Of a stretch of 64,000 bases of DNA, positions 10,849 to 22,314 are shown piece after piece (positions within the stretch are counted from its first letter, which is position 1; the number at the start of each line of letters is the position of its first letter). The DNA lies in the NCBI RefSeq assembly GCF_001632365.1, contig NW_024468514.1, positions 992,249 through 1,056,248 of the forward strand, written 5' to 3'. The stretch comes from Laetiporus sulphureus 93-53. Taxonomy: Eukaryota; Basidiomycota; Agaricomycetes; Polyporales; Laetiporaceae. A program made the translations under genes and the position numbers. A model generated the notes under the pieces. That model was given only the letters and a program-made list of their open reading frames with translations, had not been told where the DNA came from and searched no databases.

Positions 10849-13800
10849 TTAGGACGTGCTCACGATAATCACGCTGAGGCTGTAAGCGGGAGCGGTGTAG
10901 TTGAGCGTCGAATCCGTGAATATCGTGCTGGTCTCTGGGGTGATGTAATCCGGCGCGTCCGGAGTGTTGCTATCATCCGGGTTGCCCGTCAGAAGTTTCA
11001 AAGTTCCGGTGCTCGCCACCTCAAATGGCAGCTCGAATGTCACGTCTGCCTCGGATGAGGCAACGTTGACAAGCTGCATCTCGTGTTAATTCAATGATAG
11101 ATGAGAGCAGAAATTGAGAAATGCAGACCTTGATGTAGACGTTTTCAGTCGAAGAGCTCCTGGTGATTGACCAATAGAGAGTTCCGTTCTGTGTCGGCAG
11201 TGTGCTTGGAAGATATTCGTCACCGACGTTCAGGCTAAACAGCTGCATCAGAGGATTATGATTGAATGAATCATTTCGGTGTTTCATAACCATGGTCATA
11301 CTTGCTGAACGTAGTAGCTTGTCGACCTCACGACAGTGGAAGCACTGCAAAGGGTCAGCCTACATGACTGGAGAGGTGATAAGAGAAAATAGCTCACTCA
11401 AAAGTAATGAGGTCGGGGGTCTTCTGTCTCATGAATATGAAGGGTGAAGAGTCGCGAGATGTGAGACACACACCCATTGTGAGTCATTTACCAGCTGCAG
11501 AAGGTTCCGGTTAGCGCAATCACTATTGTAATCCGAGCGACTGCCCTGACCTGCAGCAGAGGCGCATAGGACGCAGCAAAGACGATATCAGCGTTTCGCT
11601 CGAATCCCGTCATGTATGCTGCTTCGGCAGTGGAGCCTGCCCCGCACAAGTAAGAGAGATGTTCCCCTTCGTACAACGATACAACTCACTCAGAATGGTG
11701 GGATATAGGAACCGTCCTTCCGAGGCTGATCCGTACAGGTTGCTCGAGTTGGTTGAGATTGAGGCATACTCGCCCTGCGCCCCGATCAGAGTACGAGATG
11801 AGTCAGATTCCCGTAGCGACATACCTGGAAGTACCTCGTTCCGTTACGCTACGCACTCTTCCATCAGCCTACGATAGATGCAAATGACGAGGACGCAAAC
11901 CTCGAAATCATCATAATAAAAAGCGTTTTCAATGAACCAACCTGAGACGAAAGTCGTGAGCACAGCTTCGTAAAGCTGCTGGGACCACCTTACCAGGTGT
12001 CTGATACACGTGGATATCATATTGCTTTGGCGTGGGTGAGATAATGGGATCGAACGGGTACGTGGTAGCAATATAGTCTAAGGGAATACTCAGCGCTGAA
12101 AGCTTAGGATGGTGCGAGAAGTGCGCACTGATATCCGGATATGCTGCGCTCAGGTTCCCTATAAATGCAGGCCACCTATAGGTATAGCTGTTCCAGAAGG
12201 GCTGAGTCAATGTTCAGCTGTCGACATCAAGGGTTGTAGGCTTACGAATCTGATGCAAAGAAGTCCTGCCATAAGGCGTCATTACCAACAATAAATGTCG
12301 TATGGTAACAAAAAGAACCTCGTTTCCGATTTCGACATAGCTGACGTTGAACGGCTCAGGGTGCCCGTACTGCGCTCTCAGTGCAGCTACACACTATCAT
12401 CAGTAAAGCATTTCATTTTGACCACATTTACGAGCTGCGTACCAACTGAACTGGTGTTCGCATCCCCAACTGCGAATTCGATCTAGTGCGATGCAGGTCC
12501 GGTCATGAGAGATAGCCCATTACGTACTGGATAAGTCACAGACCTGCTCGATGGCCTGCTGAATGTACGGCGACAGGTCATCTTCAGGAAGACTTTCTCC
12601 ATTGAGAGAATAGCCTGAATAGAACGTGAGCATAAGCGACTACAGGATTCAATACGCAACGCACCAGCCCAGACAGCCATGAATGGCTCCATGCCCACAT
12701 CCTCGAAGAACGTAAGATACTCCAAGAGACCGAGACCACTATGTGTTTCAGTCAGCCTAACGCTAGTCCGAAGGGCAACGAAAGCGCAGCGCATACTCGG
12801 TATTTACATAGCCCCAGTCACCGACACGGCCTGGCCTGTCAAGGAGTGGTCCGACGGTGACATTCCACTGCCATCTGGTGGCCCATGTTTGACCCTACGG
12901 ATAGCGCTTGTACACATAGCGCTTAGGTTGTACATTGATCAAAGCGCACCTCCTATATAGAGATGAACTTGCAATCAATTACGTCTTGGGAAATGACGAA
13001 GCAACGCACGAGATTATTGCCACCGGGAAATCGGAAGAACGCAGGCTTCATGTCAGCTAGCGTCTATGCGTCCACTCATGGTGAGCACGGAACGTCCCAG
13101 AAGTCCATCACAATCATACCTCAGCGATGTCAACCCTCATGCCATTCGGTCGATTCTTGTACGTAGGAGGGAACAGCGAGAACATCGCGAAGTGGATCGT
13201 CTCTCCGGCGGCCTCCGAACCGTTGACTGTCACGAAGAAGCTGTTATTGTTGTTCGACGCGCTATATGACGGTGTCAGCTCGAGCGCGATCTGCTTCCAG
13301 ATCGTCTGGCTTCCGCTGATCGTCGTTGAGTTTGACGCCAACACGTCACCCGCGGAGGACTCCAGGCCTAATGTGAGCTTCCCGGAGAAGGTGGATGAAC
13401 TAGGGAAGCGATAGTAGAGCGATGCATTGTACGTCCATGACGCATTTACGTTGATGCCTGCACACGTCGTTGAGAGAACCGAATTGCGCATAGGTAAAGA
13501 CAAATAGCGGACCCCAGTAGCCTTCATTACTGAAGCCGACCGATCCGCTCGCACTGGAGGGAACTGTGAATTGCAAAGAATTGGGCAACGCCGGAGAGAC
13601 GGGGTCCGAGTCCGCGATGACAGTGATGTTGGCACCGTTGACGGCCTCCCAGGGCTCAAGTGCATCGGAGGTGTCTATGACATTCGTAAGTCGCCCATCC
13701 GGATACTCGAAGAGAAGATATACCCGGAGTCACTTGCTGGAATGCTCGATTTTGAAGCACTAGGAATGTGTGAGACTTCAAGTACCATGAAGAACGAATA

Positions 13801-14223
13801 CACCTTACACTCTGCATAGAGACCTCCATCGCCACTCTAAGAAATGTAAGAGAAGGGTGAAGTGCATCCACAGCGGGAATACTTACATGCTGAAGAAAGA
13901 TGCATTAGCACGGAGTTCACCGGGAGTTCACCACGAAATATGCTCACGTTGATATCCTTTGTTGTGCATTATCGCTAGATTGAATATACTGAACTTCAAC
14001 ATCATATCGCGCACAGTCATACCTCGAACATCTGCCCATCTAGGGTCATGATTGTCAGTGCCTTCTCACTCCACGGATTCAGGCATGTCAGCTACGCACA
14101 GAGGGTCGTGGGAATGGAATGGCTAGCGGTCGAACTGACTGACACAGTCGTAGCTACTAGACATCGCGAAACGGATACCGCTGCGAGGACCGCGCATGCC
14201 GCAAAAGACTGAGGCCAGTACAT
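10849..14223 (-). CDS. GH51 alpha-L-arabinofuranosidase, secreted
   Basis: Twenty-six exons, 667 aa, minus strand: 14223-14100, 14039-14023, 13956-13948, 13889-13887, 13836-13809, 13759-13724, 13674-13513, 13457-13120, 13063-13010, 12952-12950, 12894-12797, 12738-12665, 12614-12544, 12482-12443, 12386-12319, 12265-12246, 12187-11994, 11941-11901, 11850-11827, 11774-11690, 11636-11551, 11494-11474, 11423-11398, 11344-11302, 11242-11129, 11073-10849. Removes arabinose side chains from arabinoxylan and pectin outside the cell. It begins with a signal peptide, then LYGQMFEDINHSGDGGLYAE, RFPGGNNLEG, the acid/base Glu in EIGNED (about 375), the nucleophile Glu in GEYAS (about 470) and a C-terminal beta domain ending in the usual NTPD/YTAPAYS pattern. 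Two exons are only 3 nt (His and Glu codons). Several NxS/T glycosylation sites. Confidence 0.93.
12950..12952 (-). other. Second 3-nt micro-exon (GAG, Glu) of the GH51 gene
   Basis: Minus strand. Flanked by a 57-nt intron (13009-12953, GTGCGT...TATATAG) and a 55-nt intron (12949-12895, GTGCGC...CCGTAG). It supplies the Glu of NNLEGQT, a motif conserved in fungal GH51 enzymes. Confidence 0.75.
13887..13889 (-). other. 3-nt micro-exon (CAT, His) of the GH51 gene
   Basis: Minus strand. Flanked by a 58-nt intron (13947-13890, GTGAGC...TTCAG) and a 50-nt intron (13886-13837, GTAAGT...TTAG). It supplies the His of DINHSGDGG. Skipping it keeps frame but loses this conserved residue. No other nearby splice choice supplies it. 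Confidence 0.75.
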
Positions 14224-14260
14224 GGTGATACTATTACGCACCCATCAAGTTACATCTCAT

Positions 14261-14268
14261 CTTATATA
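14261..14268 (-). promoter_or_regulatory. TATA box of the GH51 gene
   Basis: On the minus strand TATATAAG lies about 38-45 bases upstream of the ATG at 14223, a usual position for a short-leader inducible secreted-enzyme gene. Confidence 0.6.
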
Positions 14269-15314
14269 TGCGCCTGCGGGCCGTCGTCTAGGCCAAGCTC
14301 TGGAAAAGCGAGAAGCGCGTCCATGGGGTAGATGATATTCAGAGAGTGTTCATGTGCGCGAAACGCCCCAAAGCTACCCACTGGTGACCCTGATGACACA
14401 GCAGGAACTGCGTTCTTGCCCTACACCGAATCTCGTGATTGAGCAAATCTGAATGCTTAAACTCACCATCACAAGTCCGGGCCGAGGGAATAAATATAGA
14501 TGCGGTGCTCCATCACAACTACGGCGGCACGCTGGGAGCAAAGGGGTGATATGATTTCGCGACGTCAGTGCTCTGTTAAGGAACAGCGATATCCCATGAT
14601 GAGCAGGAGCATATGGCCAAGGAATGCAATCAGAAAAGTGAATCCGTACCTTCCCGTTGCTCAATCAAATGACTTCAGTGAAAATTCGCAAAAGAACGGT
14701 TGCAGCACACACGTATGGGCCGTTAAAAGAATAGGCAAAGAAGCGGCCGTCGCGCGTGGAGCAAGGCGTTGAAGATGTACATATCGTAAGTCAAGCCGTC
14801 GCCGTCAGCAGACTGCGCAGAAAAATATTGAGAAGCTCGTGAGAAAAATAGACGTTCATGAGTTGTCATTCAAGAGATACAAGAATCGGTCGTTCAATTG
14901 CCGCATTGAATCTCGGTGTAAACGAACGACTTTGAATTGCGTTCGTTACGTTTTTCCGCAGCAAATAAACGATCAGCTTTCACAGTGTCAGAGGAAATGC
15001 CAAAAGAAAGCGGCACAAGTTGTGCCACACTTGAACATGACCGTGTTGAGACGCGCCGTCAACTTTCGGCAGCCTAGCAGTATACAGCCACATGGCAGTG
15101 CTTGATGCGAAGACTTCGTTACGGAAATGTAAAGCTTTGGAAATGCTTCGACCACTCTCGACAGATGCCTTTTACACTGGATGGATGTGCCGAACATACC
15201 AAGAAACAGCTTCTATTCAAATGACTCATACAGCGTTACCCGGCCCACCTCAGGCGACAGATCGGATACTCTACACAGGGTGCTACAGCACAAGCCCGAA
15301 TGCGAACGCGATGC
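14269..15314. other. Intergenic between desaturase 3' end and GH51 promoter
   Basis: Short unlinked open frames only. Around 14840-15010 AT content rises, with several TTGAA/TTCAA motifs. No gene, repeat or RNA was recognised. Confidence 0.5.
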
Positions 15315-17289
15315 TCATTCGATGACCTGGACGCCGTTGTCCTGCTCCTCGGCGTTCCACTGCGCGTCGATCTCCTTGAGCTTGTCGCTCGCGACCTCGC
15401 GCACGGTCTGGCCGTACTTGTTCTTGTAGAACACGATAGTGCCCTCGTCCTCGATGAACACGCACTCGGTGAAAGAGCGGAAGAGCGCGTAGAACGTGTT
15501 CTGCGGGGCATGGTCAGCGGGAGCGGGTGCGAGGCAAGCATACGTGAACGTACGGTCGAGTCGTAGTTGTAGTGCTCCCTGAGGACCTTGCGCACGCACT
15601 TTGTGATCTCAGGCTGGTTGTCTGGCCGCACCGTCAATTACACATGGATATTGCCACAAATCTCAAACAACTCACAGAACGGCGCGTACGAGAAGAAGTG
15701 GTGTGCCACGTGGTCATGCGAGACCTGTGAACGGAATCATGATGATCAGGACGGCGGCCAAAAGAAGACCAGGCATTCTCACGTTGTGCAGGAAGAACCG
15801 GCCGGCCCAGCCGAGGAGAGGGCGGTCGACAGTGGCAGCCGCACCGCGCACCCACGACCACTCCTGCTTGCGGTAGTGAGGGATCGTAGGGTCGGAGTGG
15901 TGCAGGTACGTGAGCATGACTGAGGAACGAGGCACGATGAGAACCGCAGAAGCACAGACTATCTAGACGCCCACTCACCAATCCTGAAATGAGGCGAAGC
16001 GAAGAAGGGCACGAGGAAATCGTCAGCATGCGGATCAAACCTATAGGCTATCTGGATAGTCACCAGTGGTTGCAGAGCTGTGGAAGATTTTGTCCGTGAG
16101 TGGGTTGGCGTTATGGTGTAGGAGACGTCACACTTACGACGAGCGGGATGAAATAGTACGTGAAGAATGCCTTGATGCCGTACATCTTCGTGGCGTAAAA
16201 GAGGATAGTGCTCATGCCGACAAGGCCAACGTCAGAGAGGAAGATGCCAAGGCGCTGGTCGGAACGGAATAGCGCGGAGTAGGGGTCGAAGTGGTTCGTG
16301 CCCTTGGGATACCTCTTGGAGCCCATCGCGTTGGTCCTAACTCCTCTTTAACATCGATCAAGCACGGTTCCTCCGAGACGAATACGCACGAGATGTACAA
16401 CCACCAGCCTCTGTGTTCAATCGAGTTAGCATGAGGACGAGGAGTATGAATGAACGAAGACAACTTACACTCCCTGCATCACCAGCATGCGGCCGAGAGT
16501 GAGGAAAGGAGTCTCATCGAAAACCTCGAGGTAGTCGGCGGTCGTGGCATTCTCCCGGGACGGAAGCTTATAGTCCTTGCGATCATATGGCACGTAGTTC
16601 TCGTCGCGCTCGATTGAGGCCACAGTTTTCTATCCTCAGAAATGTCAACGACTCGGCTCGCCATCAAAGATCGCATCACGTACATGGTGGGCATTGTGGC
16701 TTGCCTTCCACGCAAAGAAAGGTGCCATGATGAACTGCGAAGCTGATCAGTGAGACACCATCACGGAGTGCTACTGATACATACAGCATGGAAAAAGTAG
16801 CCGAGGGTGTCGTTGACGTAGCGGTTCTCGTACATGGTCTGGTGGCCAAGCTCATGCGCTGACGCAACAACGTCAAAGATACCGCAAGAGTTACTGACAC
16901 GAACCACTTACCTATGCAGAAGAAGCTGGCGAACGACAGACCTTGGAACCACCAGTATGTGAGCCACAGCGCGGTCCGTGCAAGGTGGACCTGCCACGCC
17001 GCGGTCAACGGAACAAAGCCACCGAAGTTGCTCTTGAGCAGCGTCTCGATGTTGAAGCCGAAGTAGAAGATGGCGACGCAGCAGACGATGTCCCGGATGA
17101 CATAGTACGTCGACAGCAAGGGATCCTTGCGAAGGAGATGTTTCGGAACAGAATCATGGATCTCCTTGAGGCTGATGGTTGGAGGAATGAATGGCTTCGC
17201 CAGCCTGTGGCTCGCGATTAGCATCCAATCAGAGAGCGAAGGGTGCTTTGAACTCACCGTTCTTCGTACTCGGGACCGTTCTTGAACAT
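15315..17289 (-). CDS. FAD2: Membrane fatty acid desaturase, delta-12 (oleate) type
   Basis: Thirteen exons from the ATG at 17289 (minus): 17289-17258, 17204-16912, 16858-16785, 16734-16684, 16629-16469, 16410-16390, 16336-16138, 16077-16064, 15983-15979, 15919-15783, 15724-15676, 15621-15554, 15500-15315; 429 aa. Introduces the second double bond into oleate in the ER. The three di-iron histidine boxes are AHELGH, HNAHH and HVAHH; IERDENYVP follows box two, and NAMGSKRYP and HNVSHDHVAHHFFSYAPF are family hallmarks. Exon nine is only five bases (GATTG) and completes NHWIVMLTYLHHSDP. An upstream leader exon is possible: a CTAAC...TTGCAG acceptor ends at about 17360, and an open 24-nt stretch would read into this ATG, so the N-terminus may be longer. 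Delta-12 versus omega-3 activity cannot be told from motifs alone. Confidence 0.93.
15979..15983 (-). other. 5-nt micro-exon (GATTG) of the desaturase gene
   Basis: Minus strand. Lies between introns 16063-15984 (80 nt) and 15978-15920 (59 nt). Its five bases join CAC-TG and TC-ATG to read H-W-I-V-M, matching the conserved NHW(L/I)VM segment. Skipping it shifts the frame and loses the third histidine box. Confidence 0.8.
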
Positions 17290-20200
17290 CCTGGGACACT
17301 AAACACTCAGGGAGGCCGCTTCTAGAGACCGACCAGTTGAGGGTAGGAGACGAGGGCCTGCAACCGTTAGTCGATCCGGAACCTGGGCAGGTCTTAAGTA
17401 TTCGCAGCGGTTTCCAGATGGACAGATCGCCAAATCGGAAGACAAGCCCATTCGTGCCAGCTTGGGAGCCGTTCGTTGGCCGCATATCAGGACGGAAATT
17501 CGAGAACGGACGCGGGATCATGCCAGGTTGATGGACACTTCCATGCGTGGATATCAGCGAGAAGCGTGGAATTGGATGGGCGGTTACACGGTCAGGTGCC
17601 GCGCGCACGGAGACACTGCCATTCGGATGCCATGTACGGGGATACCGTAACGGAGGTATCAACTGCTTGGTCAACTGAGCGTTTATTGAACGTAACGTCT
17701 CATAATGCGAACCAATCTGACAGCATAAATTCAATGACTCAGAGGAGGTATGCGCTGTAGCACTGGTGGTTGCGAAGAGTTGACGAGTGCCTGGAATCGA
17801 TCTCCCAGAGAAGAAACGTTTAATCAGCTCGGAGAAGGCATCAAGCGGAGACGCAAACACAGCATCATTTCATGTTGCCGTGAGAACGCGCTTGGGGATG
17901 TCACTTCGGCTGTAAATAGACCAGATATGGAGTAAGGGCCCGACAGACAGGTCAAGTTCTGTAACTCGCCTACGTTATGTAAAGTTACCTCGGAACGTTC
18001 ACATCTCCAAGGGCTTTCAATGAAGGAACGAAATGGCTACAATGTGGCCGGGTTTTGCCGCATTAATGCAGAAGCAAGGTGCTCCATTAGAAACTGTCTC
18101 CGAAGGCTTCGGTCCACATAGCGGCGGAAACCTCATACTTTTTGTAGATATGATTTGCAGATTTGCACGCCAGCACGATGCATGCTCCGAGCTCTCATAG
18201 TACGGCTGCTGGCGGATGCTCTTTGATGTGGAAGTGAAGCATAGGGTGCCGTACGTAGCAGAAGAAGACCATTCGGCAGTTGCGCCAGAAGGAGCTACAG
18301 CGCTCATCGCCTTTCAGATTAGCACGCATCAGATGGCGCTCGGAGACTCTGAGATATACGCTACGATGCAGAATGAATCTATCAAGTCTCAGAGAGTCAG
18401 CGTTCCCGCCAGAAACCACCCTCAGCGCGTGGTCAAGGAACATGAAGCATGTAGAGAATCCTCTAGCTTCGAGGACCGCAGCTCGACATGAGGTTCTAAC
18501 AAGCCGCCAGCAAGTTGTGGAACTGTCAGTGCCGCATGACATGCGAATCGAAGGGGTATATGATATCTCCAGGCCCAATAGTATCATCAGCACAGCTCGC
18601 CAGGGGACAACGGGGAATGCTGATGCAGCATAGGTATGATAGGGTATGATATACCCGTATGAGTAACAGTCCGGAAAGCAGCAAACGATACGTGCAAACT
18701 AACAGCGAAGGGGGATCCGCCGCTACACCCATTTGGCATGTCTTCGACGAATAGTCCTCAGCAGAGATACGATAGAGCACAACCAGTCTTCGAAGAAACG
18801 TCGCAGAGTCGGGCCACAGTGTCGCGACAAAGTCAGCGTGGAAGTTAACAGTCAACGAATGGAGACTCGAACAAAAGCAACATCGAGGATTCTGTGGCGT
18901 GAGGAACGCAGAGTCACATCTGTCACATCTGTTACATGTGCCATAATAGGCGCACAGTTGTGAACACTGATACATTGGCAGATCGCATTCAATTCTTTTT
19001 CCCTCTGCGTGCCATCGAGAGACACTACCGTTCGTTCTTTTAATTATATGCCTGATGTGTCCTGATCCACGAGAAGAGATGTCCAACCTCTCACCAGGAC
19101 AGGATTCATAGTCGTGACGAAGCGTGACTAATCGGGCTCGAACGGGTGACACTGCGAACGTCGAACGGACGAAATAACAGTGCTGAGCGTACGCAATATT
19201 GTCGCAGTCTTTCATACTAGACTCCGGGGACGGGCTGAATAGCTGATGCCTTGACTGTCTCTCCGGTGTGAACCTCATTTGGTATCTTCGTGGTATCATG
19301 AGCGTGCCTCGCCTGGCAGTTCGACGTTCAACGCTTACTGTCGTTGAATCCTTCACTATGCCAGTGCTGGCTAGCTCTATGTTACTGGTGGTCTGGCGAG
19401 ATCATCAGCTTCAAAATCTGATGTCCTGACGTGGAGATACACAGGTGACCAGAGCGACATCGACAGCACGTATGCACTTTACTTCCCATCGCACGAAAGT
19501 TCATGACTGCCAAGCGATCGAGATCGATTTAGGTATGTTCGTGTTGAAATGATCTGGGAATGTCACCGACTTCCGCAGGGGATATTCAGCACGGACGAGT
19601 ATCTGGTTGGCCTGCGCCTGTTCCGAGGGTATGTTCCACATTCGCACTCCGTGGACTGTAGTATAACAGTGTCTGAAACGACACAGGACGGAGTGTTGTG
19701 CAGGCGTCGAGACCATGTTCTTCCTCGACATCATGTACACGATGCTCGGCGACGGCCGTCTGGCTCGACCTCACCGAAAGGATCGCATGCAACGCCATGC
19801 CCGAATGCGGGTGTGACCCGTGTCGTGGTACCCATCGTATTGTCTCGTGAAGTCTCAGGCGGATCACGCACGAGAGTCGGTGGGCGCAACAGTACCTGCA
19901 CCAGACAAATCAGATCTGGTCGGCACTATCACTCCGCAGGAGCGCCTTGAACAGGCAACTTGTACAGCAACGTGAATGGGCGAGGAGTTTAGCTACCCAT
20001 GCTGTAAGGACGGATATTTACTTTGATCGTGGTGACGACACTGAGCATTGCATGACAAGGTATGATCAACCCACCCGCGGGGCTGGCCCAGGTTTTGAAG
20101 CAACAGTCTCCTGCTAGCTGAGAACTGCTCCATGCTCGTGCATGCACTGCATGGACCTGCGAGGTTATCCACGGAGCCTGTTGACGACATGCGCAGGAGT

Positions 20201-21144
20201 GGTGAACGTTCGTGTACGTTGACTACCAGTCATAGGTTGAGAGACACCCTATACCCATTCGGTTATATTCTGACCTACAGTATCATATCCTCCGGCCCAT
20301 TCATGTTCTAGATCTACATTTCGCGTGGGTAAAGTCCGCAGCACGATAATCGTGGATTGTCTCAACCCTGCGCCACTACTGCGTTGCAGACAGTGCACAT
20401 CATCATTGGGTAAACAATCGTTGAGCTATACTTGGATACGCGGAGTGATGTCCAACGTCGCTCGAACAGAGGTATTGCTGTACATTGCATTCCGCTGTTA
20501 TGCATGACACCTACGCGCAGCAGAACTGAGGGTCGGGGAGATACCGACCATGTCATGGTCGTGCGTGTCTTGGCCTTGATTGTATTCTGTTGCTCATGAT
20601 CGTCGTCCGACTCCATTCAGATCCGGTGCTCCCGTCCTGCAATAGCAATGTGGAGCAGAGTGAGCTGCCCCATGAGGAAAAGGACGAACGAGATTAGCCC
20701 CCACGTGAATACTCGTTGCATGGGGACAAACGGCGTCCGACGGAGAAATCACTCGCGTGAAGTTCCAAAAAATATCTGCTCAGCGATATGAGCACTTCAT
20801 GCGCTACGATGCATGACGCTCCTAGTTTTCTGCTACGAGATTCCTTACGAATCCCAATGTTACTTTACTTTCGTCTTTAATTTGTGAAATGCGTGAACTC
20901 GCGCTAGCCGCGCCACAGACGCGTTTCGATCGCGTTGTCTTTGCGCGCCTGGTGTGGCGGCCGTGCACGTGCACTTACCTTCTTCACTCCTCTCTCGGTC
21001 GCTGCTACATGAATGATGTCCTCGCTGTTTTAAGTGCTTTCATCATATTGCTGTCGTGCTGTGCGTTGTCCGCAGTGTCTGCTCCTACGCTCCATCTCGT
21101 CCCTCTTCTCTTCGCGCATAAACCGGAAATCCTACCAAAGCACG
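17290..21144. other. Gene-poor stretch, no confident gene
   Basis: Holds the promoter of the desaturase (about 17290-17900). A 276-codon open frame at 18526-19356 (-) has no recognisable domain and an unusual Cys/Arg/Ser-rich composition; it may be a chance opening or a decayed gene. Short hydrophobic stretches (for example about 20620-20720 on the minus strand, starting MQRVFTWGLISFVLFL) suggest remnants of membrane-protein exons. No phase-consistent model was found. Confidence 0.4.
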
Positions 21145-21644
21145 ATGAGCAACGAAGCCGAATCCTCATTGCCAAAGCTGTCGCTACATCTCCCGAGCTC
21201 TGTCAGCGAGACAGAGAACTGGGATCGTACCTCGGAGATACGTGGCAATTTTGAGTTGTCCAACGCAGGGACCCTAGGAGATGCTGGTGAGGGTGGAGTA
21301 GCAAGGACGGGTTTGCCGGAGGCAGGTGCTGGAAAGCGGACGCTGCCCGAGCTCTTGAGGCTGCACGCGGAGAAGGGAAAGGATGTTATGTTCAGCCCGA
21401 CGGAGGTGAGGAGCCTGGCTGAGGTTCTAGGCAAATGGGTGAGTGAACGGACATGTGTCGCTGCTGCCACTCCCACTTTACGAACCCTCTTCACGAACAT
21501 ACATTGACATCACCCGGACGTCTGCAGATAAATTCGGGCCCGTCCCCGTATGAGTCCGAAGACGACTTCTTCAAGCGCCTCGATAGCGAATCGGCATCCG
21601 CATTCAAGCGTGTGTCACCGTCTACGCACACCGCCTCCGACTGA
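21145..21644 (+). CDS. Small hypothetical protein, two exons
   Basis: Exons 21145-21438 and 21528-21644 with an 89-nt GT-AG intron; 136 aa. Family not recognised. The N-terminal half is Ser/Glu/Gly-rich and probably disordered. A helical segment follows (LPELLRLHAEKGKDV, then SPTEVRSLAEVLGKW). The C-terminal exon has an acidic SPYESEDDFFKRL helix and an S/T-rich tail. The conserved-looking helix with its intron placed right after the Trp codon argues for a real gene. Soluble, no signal peptide or membrane segment. Confidence 0.6.
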
Positions 21645-22314
21645 TCAATGATGCTCTGATGCTTCAATAACCTAAAGATGTTTACCTGATGGTCCTCTCG
21701 TTCATCCAGACTCGGTTATTTATGACGTTGTTTATGGGTTCCATTGATGATATTCATACCTGAGATACCCTCCATTTTATAGCACAATCCCACGTTCTTT
21801 CATGTCACCCACCCATGTCTCCATATGGGCTCTCCTCTGAAGAAATCTATAATCCCCTGCCTAAATACTGAATGTGTATATCTGCCTGCTTTGCTCCTGG
21901 ATGTTCCAATGTTTTGTTATTTGAGTTGCTAGATATAAACAACCGAACACCATTTATTACTTACCCCCCTAAGAGGCATAGTGTTTGTTGCAAACTGCGA
22001 GCATCGTCCAACCAAGAAATAGTATAAGTTACACCAAGCTTGACTATTGCTACTCGGAGGAGGACAAGTTGTACTAATGGGCCGCCCTTGTGGCCCGCGA
22101 ATGCACGTCGGTTGTTTGGCCTTGTTTAAAACGCAGGTTGTAGCCATACATAGCGATCGACATAGGCGCCCACCTTCCCAGCAGCGTGAGCTTGCGCGTG
22201 ACTTCTGTCGTGCTTCCGGTCCACTTCATTTCCTCGGGACCTATTATTCAAGATCTAATTCAAATCAATTTTACTAGGTCTGCTTCAATTTACTTATACT
22301 TTCACTGGGACTGC
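21645..22314. other. Intergenic, terminator and promoter region
   Basis: AT-rich 3' flank of the preceding gene and 5' flank of the SET/MYND gene. A pyrimidine-rich run (about 22260-22305) lies just upstream of the next ATG. No other feature seen. Confidence 0.5.

Noticed and set aside
18526..19356. 276-codon open frame on the minus strand
   Set aside because: No domain, odd Cys/Arg/Ser composition, no supporting exon structure. Local genes have short exons, so a single 276-codon frame without motif is not convincing.
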